Positions 30,085 to 40,818 of a DNA stretch of 64,000 nt are shown piece after piece. Positions within the stretch are counted from its first letter, which is position 1. Every line of letters begins with the position of its first letter. The position numbers and the translations under genes were made by a program. The notes beneath the pieces were generated by a model. It was given only the letters and a program-made list of their open reading frames with translations. It had not been told where the DNA came from and did not search any database. The stretch is from Macrotis lagotis (taxonomy: Eukaryota > Chordata > Mammalia > Peramelemorphia > Peramelidae), in NCBI RefSeq assembly GCF_037893015.1, contig NC_133661.1:222326975-222390974 (forward strand), read 5' to 3'.

Positions 30085-31090
30085 AACATTGCCTCTATGC
30101 TTCCTCTCAGTCCTATTCTCTAGTCAGGTTTCTCATTGTTTCTTACCTGGAACACTGTAATAGTCTCATAATTGGTCTCCTGCTTCCAGGCTTTCCTTTT
30201 TCCATCCTCCACACAGTTGCCCAAATACTCTTCCTATAGCACAAGTTTGATTTTCCAGTTTAAGAAGTTTCAATAATTTGAGAATTCAGTGTTTCTTACT
30301 CCCTCTAGCATTAAAACATATGTAAGGTGAGAGCTAGGATGGATTCACTGAATCATTTTTTGATGAATTCTTCACTCAACCTAATGAGATTAAATGAAAG
30401 TGCTCCCCAATTAAGTTAATGAGATCTTATGGGTACAGGGGTGGGCAAGGTTATTGGCACCTTGTGGATTTAGTTTTAGAAACCTTGGCTGCCTACATTG
30501 TCTGTCTGAGACTGGGAGTACAGATTCTCATCACATCTGCTTGGTGTGGGCAATTTCTATTTCCCCTGACTCTATCTTTCTTTTATCTGCTCATGCACAC
30601 TATCTTTCTCCTGGGAGCAACTGACCACGACTCATGACCAAAATCCCACCAGCCATACATCGACTGACTGGCTGGTTTAAGAGGGGAGTTCCTGGAGTTC
30701 AAGTTCCTGGCATACTTCTGCCTTTTTTATTTCTTCTGTGTACATTATAGACCAGAGACTTGAAAGAAGACTTTTCCAGCTCAAGAACTGGGGAACTGAG
30801 AGCTCTCCTTCAGAAGAAGTGGTAGCAACAGCTATAGACATGCTTTCTTGACCCTTTGATGGCTCTGTGATCTCCATGATGTTGGAGATCACCCTTAACA
30901 GTGTGTCTGTAACTCATCTGTTTATTTTCATTTTATGTGAGTCTTGTCATTGTTTTTCAATATATCTCAGAAAACATCCATTAAACATTCTAGAAGTCTT
31001 CCTCTGGCTCTCTGAAAATTTTTAGCTCCAAGTATAATATTCAAACCATCTAATGGTTATCCCTAGATCTCACTACTAGGTCCTTTTCTA
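30085..31090 (+). mobile_element. Possible L2-type LINE relics with unassigned core
   Basis: 'ggaacactgtaatagtctca' and 'catcctccacacagttgccc' (30145-30225), and 'ctaatggttatccc' (about 31050-31065), resemble L2 3' regions. The ~500 bp between (30340-30905) contains nothing I recognise. Confidence 0.35.
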
Positions 31091-31109
31091 GTCATATATA
31101 TCTAGAAAA

Positions 31110-31165
31110 CACACAAATATCTCATATATGTATATATATATATATATATACATATACAAATAATT
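31110..31165. repeat. TA-rich microsatellite
   Basis: Short (TA)n run centred on 31130-31150. Confidence 0.75.
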
Positions 31166-32274
31166 GTTACATTTAAGTGTGGTAAACACAAAGGAGAACT
31201 AAAATAAAAACCACAAGAAATTTGAACAGAAAGAGATTCCTTCTAGATGCAGGGGGTTGAGAGTATGTGTGTGTTATGGTGGGCAGGGCAAGAGTGGGGG
31301 AGGAGCAATGAAAGAGAAGTCAAGGAACACTTTAAGGAGGAAGTGGTACCTAACTTCTTTTTTTGTGTGTGATCACATAATCTTTGTTTATTCATTTGTG
31401 TCTGCACATACGTGGCACTTGATAAGAAATGCCTTCAGAGGGCATCTAAGTAAAATGTCTATCATAGTGGCATACCAACACAAGGCAGGATTTAGAAAAG
31501 AATCTTGACTCTACATATGACCAGACCTTTGTTAATTACTGTCTGAATGGAAAGCCCTCAGGTACAGTAAGATGAAAGAATCATAAGTTAATGTTTCTTT
31601 GGGGGACAATTTTTAAAAATGTGACACAATAATAATTAATATTATTAAATTATAATTATAGTGTATATTATATAATTATAATAAATATATAAAATTATAA
31701 TTAACATTACTACATAATATTATTAAATGATTAATAATTATTAAATAATTTTAAGATCTAGGGATAACATTAAAAGAATGGTATATAAAACTATTTTAAA
31801 TAATTTTAAGAGAAAAGAAGAATAAATTTAGCATATTAGTTGCTCCAGAAATTTCTCAGAATACTTAGCTAATTTTCTGCATTTGGTTTAAATATTTTTA
31901 AACCTGAATTTGTGAAATTCAAAGATTACATTTTACTACATATACCTTCAAGTCTCTGAATGCAATTGCTTCTAATAGTATGCACTCTTTTCATGATAGA
32001 CACTGCCACTACATTAATTTCAAATGGAAGAGAAGTTTTTATTGGACATTAAGTCTATCTTGATGACATGGACGCTATTTTTCTTTTATTTCCCATTGAG
32101 TTTTCTGATAAAATTACTTGTGTGTCAGTAAATCCAGTATTTTTGTAGGCTTCTGAAGCAATTTTGTGTTGCTACAAATAATTGTGGCCTCTGTTATATG
32201 TTTTGGCACAAGAGTTAAGTACCAGTGACATGGCCTCAAGGGGAGGATGGGAAATGGGTAAATTACTGCACATA
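31166..32274. other. Unassigned stretch, very AT-rich at 31620-31760
   Basis: No gene recognised. The AT-rich block is built from taattat/attaaat repeats. Confidence 0.35.
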
Positions 32275-32505
32275 ATCATCATGGTATAATGAAAAAAACA
32301 CTAGGTATGGTGTCAGAGGCTCTGAGTTTGAGTCTAGTTTTTGATCCTGACAGCTCTGTAATTTCAAGCAATTCCACTAAACCACTTAGACACTCAATTT
32401 CTTCCTCTAATATGAAAGTTATAATATTTGCATATTCTACTTGCAAAGACTTGCTGAGGAGAAAACAGTAAACCTTAGAGTATTATGTAAATATGAGTTA
32501 TTTTT
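32275..32505 (+). mobile_element. MIR-type relic
   Basis: 'gtcagaggctctgagtttga', 'acttagacactcaatttctt' and the tail 'agtattatgtaaatatgagt' in forward MIR order. Confidence 0.55.
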
Positions 32506-32622
32506 CTGACTTTCAAATGAGACTGTATTAAGTACTATATAAATGAGTTATTATCATTATGAGATTTTGAATTGTTACTATCTTGTAATATAAATATAGG
32601 ATCTTGGATCACTCCATTAAAC

Positions 32623-32643
32623 GGGGGGGGGGGGGGGGGGGGG
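32623..32643. repeat. Homopolymer G tract (21 G)
   Basis: Uninterrupted G run in otherwise AT-rich DNA; length may be imprecise in the assembly. Confidence 0.85.
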
Positions 32644-33109
32644 AAGACCTTTTCATGAAGCCTTTTTCTGTAGAAATTTTGCTGCACCATTGTTTACAAT
32701 CAGTAATACTACTGTTTGAATGAAAACAAATCATCAGAGAGGAGGTTTTGTAATTATCTTCTCTTCCCCTCCCACCTCCTCAATTTTTTCCTCAGTCATA
32801 TAAGATTTAGAAGTTTGGGTCTATCACTGAAAATACACAGACTCAGGAGCACACACATACAACCCTTGAGAAATAGAAAGACTCAGAAGCTTAAGAAATC
32901 TTCATGATTTCTCTCAGCGGAGTATGTAAAACTGAGTCCCAGGGACTTTTTAGCCAGATCTCTATATTGGCTTAACTCAGCTTCACCAACAGAGTATCCC
33001 TTTGGGAAAATGCCTTCTGAGGCCAGTGTTGATGTTTTCTTGATGGAGTGCTGTTTGTTAGCAAAGTTCATGTCATGTATTTTCACTTCTTCCTCTTGTA
33101 CTCCACTTT
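32644..33109. other. Unassigned stretch
   Basis: No gene or repeat recognised. Confidence 0.35.
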
Positions 33110-33265
33110 ATTCGTGCATTGTGTTATAGTAGAAAGTACAGTTGAATTTGAAAGTAGAAGACCTGGGATCAATTCTCTACTCTGTAACTTCTTACCTGTG
33201 TGACCTTAGCAAGTCATTTACCCTCTCTGATTCTCTGCTGTATCATCTATAAAAACAAGCATTAG
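33110..33265 (+). mobile_element. MIR-type SINE
   Basis: 'agaagacctgggatcaattc', 'ttacctgtgtgaccttagca', 'agtcatttaccctctctga'. Confidence 0.65.
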
Positions 33266-33369
33266 CTCTTCCTAATCTAAACCTCATAATCCTAAATAAG
33301 AGGGTAACAACAGAAACAGATTTTGAGAATACTAGTCACGAGTCAGCAAGTTAGAGTTGAGTCAGGCTC

Positions 33370-33566
33370 TGGCTGTTATTGTTATTGTTATTTTGTCTAG
33401 CTCTTTGTGACTCCATTTAGGATTTTCTTGGATGAGACATGGGAGTGATTTGCTATTTCTTTTTCTAGGTCATTTTACAGATGAGGAAATTGAGGCAAAG
33501 AAGATTAAGTTATTTGCCCAGAATCATACAGCTAGTGAGTGTATGAGGCCAAATTTGAGATCAGTT
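33370..33566 (-). mobile_element. MAR1-type SINE
   Basis: 'gttattgttattgttatttt', 'cattttacagatgaggaaat', 'atcatacagctagtgag'. Confidence 0.7.
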
Positions 33567-33658
33567 TATCACACTGTTTGGCAAATTTACTAATTTACCA
33601 GTTGGCACATTTATCTTCTCACCTTAGCATTCCCATTTCTTAGTCAAATGGGTTGGAT

Positions 33659-33830
33659 CACAACATTTAAAGCTGGAAGGGACTATAAACTTCATCTAAT
33701 CCACTGATTTTACAAATGAGGACAATGAGGCCCAGAGAACTGATTTTCCTCAAGGTCACTACAGGTTTAGGTGGCAGAGCCAGGGATTTAAAATAATGTC
33801 TTCTGATTCTAAACTCTGTGCTTTTTTCAG
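33659..33830 (-). mobile_element. MIR-type SINE
   Basis: 'tttaaagctggaagggacta', 'tgaggcccagagaactgatt', 'ggtggcagagccagggattt'. Confidence 0.65.
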
Positions 33831-33837
33831 AGGATCT

Positions 33838-34254
33838 AAATGATAGCTAAGATCCCTTTATACAAGGCTAATGATCAATGATATTTCCCCCCTCACCTAA
33901 AGTAATCTTTGGAAAAGGGGGCTGTTCTATAACTTTAAAGATTATCTTAAATGATAGCTAAGATCCCTTAATACAAAATATCAATGATATTTTCCTCATC
34001 ACCTTCACTAGGCTACAGAAGCAAAATGCTAATAGTGAAAAGAACTTGGATTTGGGGGTTCAGGAGGATTTAGCTTTGAATCTCAGACCTGGGCCCGCTG
34101 AAATTAATCGATCAGCCTCTCCTAGCCTCAGTTTCCTTACCTGGAAAAGGAAGGGTTCCAGGCTAGATTCTTTCCAAGACTCAAATTCTATGACCCCCCT
34201 CCCCAGATAGTCTTTGGAAAAGGGGGCTGCTCTATAACTTTAAAGATTATCTTA
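33838..34254. repeat. Local duplication with order A-B-A'-insert-B'
   Basis: Unit A (gatagctaagatccctt..tcaatgatattt) is at about 33842-33898 and 33952-34003. Unit B (tctttggaaaagggggctg..attatctta) is at about 33907-33949 and 34211-34254. The ~200 bp between A' and B' includes a plus-strand MIR-like relic (about 34030-34195). Confidence 0.8.
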
Positions 34255-34537
34255 ATTGAAACTAAATGGGTTCTTGGAGGTGGGGGAGAGCAGCTAGGGT
34301 GGTCAGAGTGAGTCCCTGTGGACTCGAGCTTCTCTGCAGGGATCTCAGAGTCTAGATCGACTTAAGGTGGGCAAAATGAAGAATGAGAAGAAGAGGGCCG
34401 AGGATCGCACAGAGACATCTCCATTCCTTTACGGGGGGCGGGGGAGACGCTGGGGGGATTATTTACTTTGGTCACAAGCTAATCCTGAGGGCGGGGGCGG
34501 AGAGGCGCGGGAGGAGCGAGAGCCCCACGGGAGTACA

Positions 34538-34540
<3 letters not shown>

Positions 34541-34591
<51 letters not shown>
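34541..34591. repeat. (GT)25 microsatellite inside the CpG island
   Basis: Perfect alternating GT after 'gagtacacac', followed by acacacag. Candidate Z-DNA-forming tract between the GC boxes and the coding exon. Confidence 0.9.
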
Positions 34592-34592
<1 letters not shown>

Positions 34593-35240
34593 CACACAGG
34601 GGGAGGGAGGCGCTGAAGCATCTCAGACGCAGGCGCGAGGAGTCGGGGGGACCTTGTGAGAAAGTTGCCGGGGGAGAGCTGGGGCGCGAGGCCGGAGCCG
34701 TTCCCCGCCGCCTCCCGGAGCAGAGCCGCCCGGAGGGTCCCCGGGCCGTCCAGCCACCTGCGCGTCGCACGCCCAGGAGCAGCGGGAAGCCGAGCGAGCC
34801 GCCGCGGGACTCGGGAGGGGGATGCCGGCGGCCCGCGGCTGACCGGACCGAGCCCGGACCGAGCCCGGACCGAGCCCGAGCCCTCCGGGGAAGCCAGGGC
34901 GCTCTCCTCCGCGGCCCGGGGGGCCGAGCCGAGCGGGGCCGGGCCGGCAGCCGGCCCCCGGGGGCTGCTCCTCCCGGCCCGGGGCCATGGCTCGCGCGGG
35001 GCGCGGGCTGGCAGCCGGGCTCTGAGCGCGCCGGGCGCTCGCCTCGTGCCCTCTCGGACCCGGGCCGACTTCTCCTGCGGGCCATGAAGCCCTCCCCCGG
35101 GGCCGCTGGCCTTTAGACCTCGCCTTCCCTCCTTGTCACCCCCGCGCCCCGGCCTCGGGGTCCCGGCCCCCTCCCACCACCCCGGACCTCGGCTGCCCGG
35201 GAGAGGCGCCCGCGAGGATGGCGCCGCCGCCCGGACTCCG

Positions 35241-35299
35241 CCAAGCCGGGCCCCGCCAAGCCGGGCCGGGCCCCGCCAAGCCGGGCTCCGCCAAGTCCG
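35241..35299 (+). repeat. SLC24A4: GC-rich 15-bp tandem repeat in the 5' coding region
   Basis: Units: 35241-35255 (ccaagccgggccccg), 35256-35275 (the same plus a 5-bp ccggg expansion), 35276-35290 (ccaagccgggctccg), then partial ccaagtccg. In frame each 15-bp unit would encode a G-(P/L)-R-Q-A type pentapeptide. The 5-bp excess shifts the frame. Confidence 0.85.
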
Positions 35300-35312
35300 C
35301 CGGAGGCGGCAG

Positions 35313-35391
35313 ATGTGGCTGCGGCAGGTCGGCGTCGTCTGCGGGGTGCTGTCGCTGGCGTGGTGCGCGGCCGGCCTGCTGGGCAGCCTCG
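35313..35391 (+). CDS. SLC24A4: SLC24A4 (NCKX4) exon 1, N-terminal coding part
   Basis: NCKX4 is a plasma-membrane exchanger that extrudes Ca2+ with K+ in exchange for Na+, used in olfactory neurons, enamel-forming ameloblasts and brain (family knowledge). This exon gives MWLRQVGVVCGVLSLAWCAA followed by GLLGSL plus the first base of a Gly codon, a hydrophobic signal-like segment. It ends at a consensus donor (G|gtaggt, 35392) in phase 1. It matches the human QVGFVCAVLALVCCASGLFG region as I recall it. The in-frame codons just upstream read GLRQVRRRRQ, matching the basic patch that precedes this Met in human. So 35313 is the first in-frame ATG (frame open from 35088) but probably not the ancestral start. 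A Kozak-strong ATG at 35218 is out of frame because of a 5-bp repeat expansion. Confidence 0.88.
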
Positions 35392-36439
35392 GTAGGTGCG
35401 GGGGCCAGGGCCGGGTCGGGGTCCGAAGGGGCCGGGGGCTGCCCGGTCTGGCGCGCGGGGCGGGCTAAGTTTTGCGTCTCCAAAGAAAGGGAAACGGAGG
35501 CTGGGAAGTTGCGGGCTCGCCCTCGGGTAGACTGGAAGCAGGACCCCCTCCGCTGCCCCCTCCGCATCGCGGGCGCCCCCCACCCCGCCTCCACTTGCAG
35601 CCCCAGTGGCTGTGCGGATGCCCAAACCCAGCCCGGGTCGGGCTTCGGCAGGAGCCTCCTCGGGGAAGCCTCCAGACAGCGCGTTTCTAACAGGACCACC
35701 TTTCCTCTTTGATCTTCTCGCTGTACCTGAGAGAGGTCACCTGGTGCCACCTTCCCTACCTCAAGGGCACCACCAAAGGGAGAGAAAGCGTCCTGGAAAT
35801 TGTCCTATTTAGTCCCAAAGACTGGCCGCCCATTTGGGCTTGGGAGTGTGGGGAAGGGGCAGAAGACCTGCCTCAGGACCAGGGAGTGCTGATACCATTA
35901 ACTAAACTAATGAAATGTTTCAGAGTCACTCTAATGCCCCGTTACATGCAACATGTATATGTGTGTGTATAGATCCGTGTCATAAAAATAGATGCACATT
36001 TATATGTTGTCAACATCCAAGAAGGGCAGAGTGATGGAGTCATTGCCAAGATCATTTATTAAGGACCGGCTAGGCTCCAGACATGGAAAAGCTCTGGAGA
36101 ACCAAGTTCTGTCTGCTTTTCAGAAAAGACAATAGGCACTTAAGATGCTAAGAAACAGAATAAAATAAGGTGGAACCAAATAAGCTAACCTGTTAGGGAT
36201 AGATTCTATTTTAAACTGTTCTAGACAATTTGAGGACATTTAGTAAAAAGTGGTTCTCTCAACTGCACACAAAAACCAATTATTTGAATAGTCCATTGAA
36301 TACCTTCATAATTACTGCGGGGTAGTTGGAACCATGTGGTGCCTTTTCCATCCAGTTATATAGTAGAAATAATAAAACACCAAAGGGCCCTTAGATGATA
36401 ATATTTAATCTATTTTCTCACACCTGACTTAACAGTATC

Positions 36440-36615
36440 AACTCAAAGATGCTTAGAAATTGAAAGAGAGCTTAGATAATTATTATTCCATCCACTCATT
36501 TGATAACTGAGAAAACTGAGACCCAGAGAGAAGAAATTATTTATCCAGGGTCACAAACAGTTGACTGATCTGGCAAAGCCAAAACTAAAATCCAGTTTTC
36601 CTGACATTTGGTACA
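36440..36615 (-). mobile_element. MIR-type SINE in intron 1
   Basis: 'gaaagagagcttagataatt', 'ctgagaaaactgagacccag', 'ccagggtcacaaacagttga'. Confidence 0.65.
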
Positions 36616-36849
36616 ATTTTTTTTTTCACTAAGCCACACAGAGGACAAAAAAGATGAGGATTTTACAGAGAATGAAGTAAAATGATCATTTTAAATATAG
36701 ATCAGGAGTAATTCAAAATGCTTGCAAAATTTATACATTTTCTGCACTATGTAATAAACTACTTATGATATAAGTCAATGAGGATCGGTATATTCATTAA
36801 AACAATGTACTACAGGTAAATCAGAGAAATACAATTATTATATTTGCAA

Positions 36850-37080
36850 GAGAGGTAGTTATGGGGCAATGGAAAGAATACTTCTAACTAGAATGGAAAG
36901 ACCAGGACTCCTGTATTTTCTGTTCCATTTTACTAGCTGTGTGATTTGTGTCAAGTCACAAGAGTGCTCTCTGAACCTTCCTTTTTTTTCTTTTAAAAGG
37001 GGGATTGTTCATTCTCAGGCTGCCTATCTCCAAAGGAATAGTAGGAGAAAAGTATTTTGTGAATTTTAGAGTACTGTAGA
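36850..37080 (+). mobile_element. MIR-type SINE in intron 1
   Basis: 'aagaccaggactcctgtatt', 'actagctgtgtgatttgtgt', 'tactgtagaaatatgagtga'. Confidence 0.6.
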
Positions 37081-37144
37081 AATATGAGTGATTAGTCTGT
37101 AAATGAGATTCTAAAGGACCAAATTTTGTGACCAAATTGAAGCA

Positions 37145-37335
37145 TGAAGAAGGAGCTTGGTGGCCCAGTAGATAGTGCTAGATCTGGAAGTCACTTAACC
37201 TGTGTTTGACTCAGTTTCTTCATCTGTAAAAAGAAGATAATAAGAACATCCACCTTTCAGGGTTATTGTGAGGATCAAATGAGATAACTGTTAAACGCTT
37301 AGATAATTTTTAGCTATTGTTAATATTATTATTTC
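37145..37335 (+). mobile_element. MIR/MON1-type SINE abutting the exon 2 acceptor
   Basis: 'gaaggagcttggtggcccag', a deletion to 'gtcacttaacctgtgtttga', 'catctgtaaaaagaagataa', 'aggatcaaatgagataactg' and the tail ttagctattgttaatattat. The tail runs into the pyrimidine tract of the splice acceptor at 37342. Confidence 0.65.
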
Positions 37336-37342
37336 TATGTAG

Positions 37343-37453
37343 GACTTGAGACATCTTCCAAAGGCAAACATCGATTACCTGAAATGTGGCAAAACAGAAA
37401 GCTGCTGGCATCAGTTAATGGAACTCAGTCGGATAAAAACTGCACAGATCCTG
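37343..37453 (+). CDS. SLC24A4: SLC24A4 (NCKX4) exon 2, extracellular N-terminal segment
   Basis: The acceptor ..tctatgtag precedes 37343 and the donor g|gtaagaa follows 37453. The exon is 111 nt (37 codons), phase 1 to phase 1, so it fits exon 1 and leaves a G to start the next codon (Ala expected). After the split Gly it encodes LETSSKGKHRLPEMWQNRKL, then LASVNGTQSDKNCTDP. Two N-glycosylation sequons (NGT, NCT) lie in what would be the extracellular stretch before the first ion-binding membrane repeat. It aligns residue by residue with human SLC24A4 '..LPDTWRNRKLMAPVNGTQ..' as recalled. The paralogue SLC24A3 differs here. Exon 3 is not in the window. Confidence 0.92.
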
Positions 37454-38124
37454 GTAAGAAACCAAAAATCAACCCAAAGGCATTGAGTTTCTTGGAAATA
37501 CTGTATGTGGTATGGTTATGGTGAATAATCACAACATTGAATTGTGGTAAAAGATTTTTTTAAAAGAATAAAATGCTTCCTTTTTGTAAGGTTATCTATA
37601 AAGAATAAAATTCTATATGCTACTAAGCAACTCAACTATTTTCTTTATTCAGCAAGTGAAAAAGGCCATATGCAAGAGCACAAAATTTTTTTTATTTATT
37701 CTCACAGTGCTTCTAAAAGGCTAAGTGTTTTCTCCATCCCCTTTGGATTTACTCTTGTGTGTGTGGTGAGTGTTTGGTGGTTTTGCCTTTTGTTCATCTT
37801 ATCCATTTGCCCTTCTCTCCAGGGGCATCCAAGCAAACAATATTCATTTCATAATGAACATAAAACTGTTCCTATCCCTTGTCACTGCCTCTGTGAATAT
37901 ATATGAGCCTGGAATGAACTCTCTCTTCCTCTGTTGAAATTTCTTTTTCTTTAAGGTACAGTTCAGGTAATAAATCTTCTGTAAAACCTTCCTTGACTCT
38001 CCAAGGCCCTCAGTTCCATCTCTTTCACCCCTTCCTTGCTCCACAACCCCCCTCCCCCCCCACATATATGCATAGAGGAAAATAAAAACTGCAAAAGATC
38101 TTTGGAGATGATGTAGTCTGACCA

Positions 38125-38279
38125 TTTTTTTTTTCTGGTTTTTTGTGAGGTAGTGGAGTTAAGTGACTTGCCCAAAGCCACACAGTTAACAAGTAGCAAA
38201 TGACTGAGGTCAAATTTGAACTCAGGTCCTCCTAATTCTAAGGTCAGTACTTTATCCACTATGCCACCTAGCTGCCTCT
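38125..38279 (-). mobile_element. WSINE/WALLSI-type SINE
   Basis: T-run, 'aagtgacttgcccaaagcca', 'tttgaactcaggtcctccta', 'ctatgccacctagctgcctc'. Confidence 0.8.
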
Positions 38280-38489
38280 CTAACTCCTTTTTTAAAATGA
38301 GGAATCCTGAGATCCAGAGTAGGGAAGCAGTTTACCCACATTTACAAAGCTGGCACTATAACTCTCAATACAATGGGGGGGGGTTCCATTCTCCTGGGAC
38401 ATCTCTGCTTTTTTCCTATATTTCCAAGAACTTTGTCTTTTTACTTTGAACCTATCTTATTCTGTGTTGTATAATATATCAGAAATATT

Positions 38490-38662
38490 ATTAAATTTGG
38501 GTTCATAAGAACTTGGTTCAGATACCAGCTCTTCTGCTCACTAGAAGTGTAACTTTAGACAAGTCACTTAAACTGTTTAGACCCCAGCAAGGGAGGGTGG
38601 GAGGTTTGGACCAGATGGTCCTGTGAGGTGTCTTCTGGCTCTAAATCTAGAATGGTCTGATT
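38490..38662 (+). mobile_element. MIR-type SINE
   Basis: 'gttcagataccagctcttct', 'agacaagtcacttaaactgt', 'ggaccagatggtcctgtgag'. Confidence 0.6.
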
Positions 38663-38737
38663 TCTTTTTACTTCTGCTTGTATCATCCCTATTTGTATAT
38701 GTATTATATACTACCTGGTAGTTTGAGAAGAGGGATT

Positions 38738-38745
38738 TATTATTA

Positions 38746-38798
<53 letters not shown>

Positions 38799-38799
38799 G
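38738..38799. repeat. (ATT)n microsatellite
   Basis: About 20 trinucleotide units with one slip near the start. Confidence 0.92.
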
Positions 38800-39125
38800 A
38801 ATTGACTCATTATTCTCCAGGGCCTGTAAATATCAGATGCTTAATTAGTATTTGTTGAATAATAAGTCAGAGCGGGCATCCTCTATAAAAACTGGATGCT
38901 TTTGGTGGGATAGTCTCTGTCCCTTAAACAATTTAATTAGTGTATAATTAAACTTAAAAATCAATCTGTTCATCTCATACTGTTGGACTGACTCCATTAT
39001 TAAGGCAATGGTCGATCATTTTTTTAAATAGTCCAAATTTTTAGAGTGCTAAATGATTTACAAAATACTTTACTAAATAGAGGTAACATCAGAAAATCAA
39101 GAAAACAACAGTGATTACCAATATG

Positions 39126-39355
39126 TGCTGGATTTAGTATCAGGGACACCTGGGTTCAAATCTTATCTTCAAGTCTGAGTGATCATGGACAAGCAATGAA
39201 TAATTCTTTGTACCTTAATTTCTCATCTTTAAAATAGGGCTAATAATATTTGTAGTATCTGTCCCAGAGAGAGTTATTGTGAAGTTTGAATGAGATAATA
39301 TATGTAAAGCTCTTTGCAAAATTTATACAAATATCTATCATGATTATTACTACTA
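39126..39355 (+). mobile_element. MIR-type SINE
   Basis: 'gggacacctgggttcaaatc', 'aatagggctaataatatttg', 'tgtaaagctctttgcaaaat'. Confidence 0.72.
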
Positions 39356-39585
39356 TTGTTTATCACATTTTTTCTGAGGCAAGTCTCAAGTCAGAAGGTA
39401 TTCTAATAGGGAAAAAATAGTTCACAAGGAGACATTGTGGTGTAATTAAAAGAGTACCAGGACAGAAGGCAGGAGTCCTAGGTTGTAGCTCTGGCAAAGT
39501 CACTACCTTGATGTCAAATTAAGGTAGGCTAGGTGTCCAGTGGTTAGAGTGTTTAAGTGAATAAGAGTATACTCACAAAACTTCT

Positions 39586-39841
39586 GCTGTTGTTATTCCG
39601 TTGTTTCAGTCACTTTTGACTCTTTGTGATCCCATTTGTTTTTTTTTTGGGGGGGGGTGAAACTGGTGTGCCATTTCCTTCTCCTGATCATTTTACAGAT
39701 GAGGAAACTGAGGCAAACAGTTAAGTGACCTGCCCAGGGTCACACAGCTAGGAAGTAACTGAGGCCAGATTTGAACCCAGGAAGATGAATCTTCCTGACT
39801 TCAGGTCTAATACTCTCTCCATTCCATACCTAGCTGCCCCC
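39586..39841 (-). mobile_element. MAR1-type SINE
   Basis: Nearly complete, from the 'gctgttgttattccgttgtt' tail to 'catacctagctgccccc', with 'cagatgaggaaactgaggca' and 'cacacagctaggaagtaact'. Confidence 0.85.
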
Positions 39842-40479
39842 ACCCAAAATCCTAGTAAAATGCTATAAAATAAAAGTTGGGTATATTATTCTATTACCTT
39901 TCAAAGCCCCATCCAAAATGTTTATGCTTCATTTGTGTTCAAAGTAGACAGCTTTCCTTGCCTGCTGCCAAGCCTCTATGGGTAAGGAAGGGAAGGGCAG
40001 ATCTCGACCAGAAGATAATCACCTAGAACGGATGCCGGGACTCTGCAATGTATGTGTATTATTCTCTCTCTTTCCCCCAATCATCCTATTGCCTCCTTGT
40101 AACTTAGTCAGCTCGAGCTCTGATTCTGTCACCTGATTTTCCCCAATGCATGTTTCTTCACCAACCATGAGTGGTGGGTGTATGTGCAGAAGGGAGATAC
40201 ATGCTGCTGAGGGCGTCAGCTCCGCAACAGTGAGGCCCCAGCTTGGAAGGAGGGAGATGTGGGAGTACTGAAGCTTGGTGAATCACAAGCCCCCTTCCCT
40301 GGTATCATTGCCCAGGAGCATTAGACCTCTCTTCCTTCAAAAACTGAGTGGGAAAATTCTTGCCAGACTCAATAAGAGATGATGTGAGCAAGACCACTGC
40401 TCTTCAAAGTTTACGTGGAGTGGATGAATGGGGTTGAGAGAGTGGTCTATTGATTCTTCTCCTTTTTGGGTGATGATTT

Positions 40480-40640
40480 ACAATTGTCAAAATACTTTCA
40501 CAAACCATACCTTATATTTATTAATCTTCAAAATAACCCTCTGAGGTATTATTCTTCTCACAGAGCTAGCAATGAGTTTGTTCAGATTATATAGTGGACA
40601 AGTAGAAGACCTGAGGCTTTGTCCCTGATCCTCTGTTTTC
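40480..40640 (-). mobile_element. MIR-type relic
   Basis: 'aaaatactttcacaaaccat', 'ataaccctctgaggtattat'. Confidence 0.45.
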
Positions 40641-40670
40641 TGTTTCAGATTTTTTTCCTACTATACTTTT

Positions 40671-40818
40671 TTTTTAGGTTTTTGCAAGGCAAACGGGGTT
40701 AAGTGGCTTGCCCAAGGCCACACAGCTAGGTAATTATTAAGTGTCAGAGACTGGATTTGAACCCAGGTACTCCTGATTCCAGGGCGGGTGCTTTATCCAC
40801 TACATCACCTAGCCGCCC
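40671..40818 (-). mobile_element. WSINE-type SINE
   Basis: Full-length minus-strand copy; TSD ttcctactatacttt at 40655-40669 and 40819-40833. Confidence 0.9.

Larger units (their letters stand above)
34370..35660 (+). promoter_or_regulatory. SLC24A4: CpG-island promoter of SLC24A4
   Basis: About 1.3 kb of very GC- and CpG-rich DNA begins abruptly in an AT-rich region and covers the first coding exon. A double GC box (gggcgggggcgg, about 34489-34500) lies upstream, and no TATA box is evident, so a broad Sp1-type promoter is likely. Transcription start is not defined by sequence. A (GT)25 tract sits inside at 34541-34591. Long open frames across the island on both strands reflect GC content. 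Confidence 0.75.
35392..37342 (+). other. SLC24A4: SLC24A4 intron 1
   Basis: Phase-1 intron of 1951 bp, donor gtaggt at 35392 and acceptor ..ttatttctatgtag ending 37342. It contains the downstream part of the CpG island and three MIR-type relics listed separately; nothing else recognised in 35700-36430. Confidence 0.85.

Noticed and set aside
34367..35116. Long open frames (up to 249 residues) across the CpG island on both strands
   Set aside because: GC-rich DNA is poor in stop codons. The frames contain the (GT)n translation and Pro/Arg/Gly-rich sequence without domains, and are out of register with the SLC24A4 exon.
35136..35750. 204-residue minus-strand open frame over SLC24A4 exon 1
   Set aside because: Antisense shadow in a CpG island; no homology recognised.
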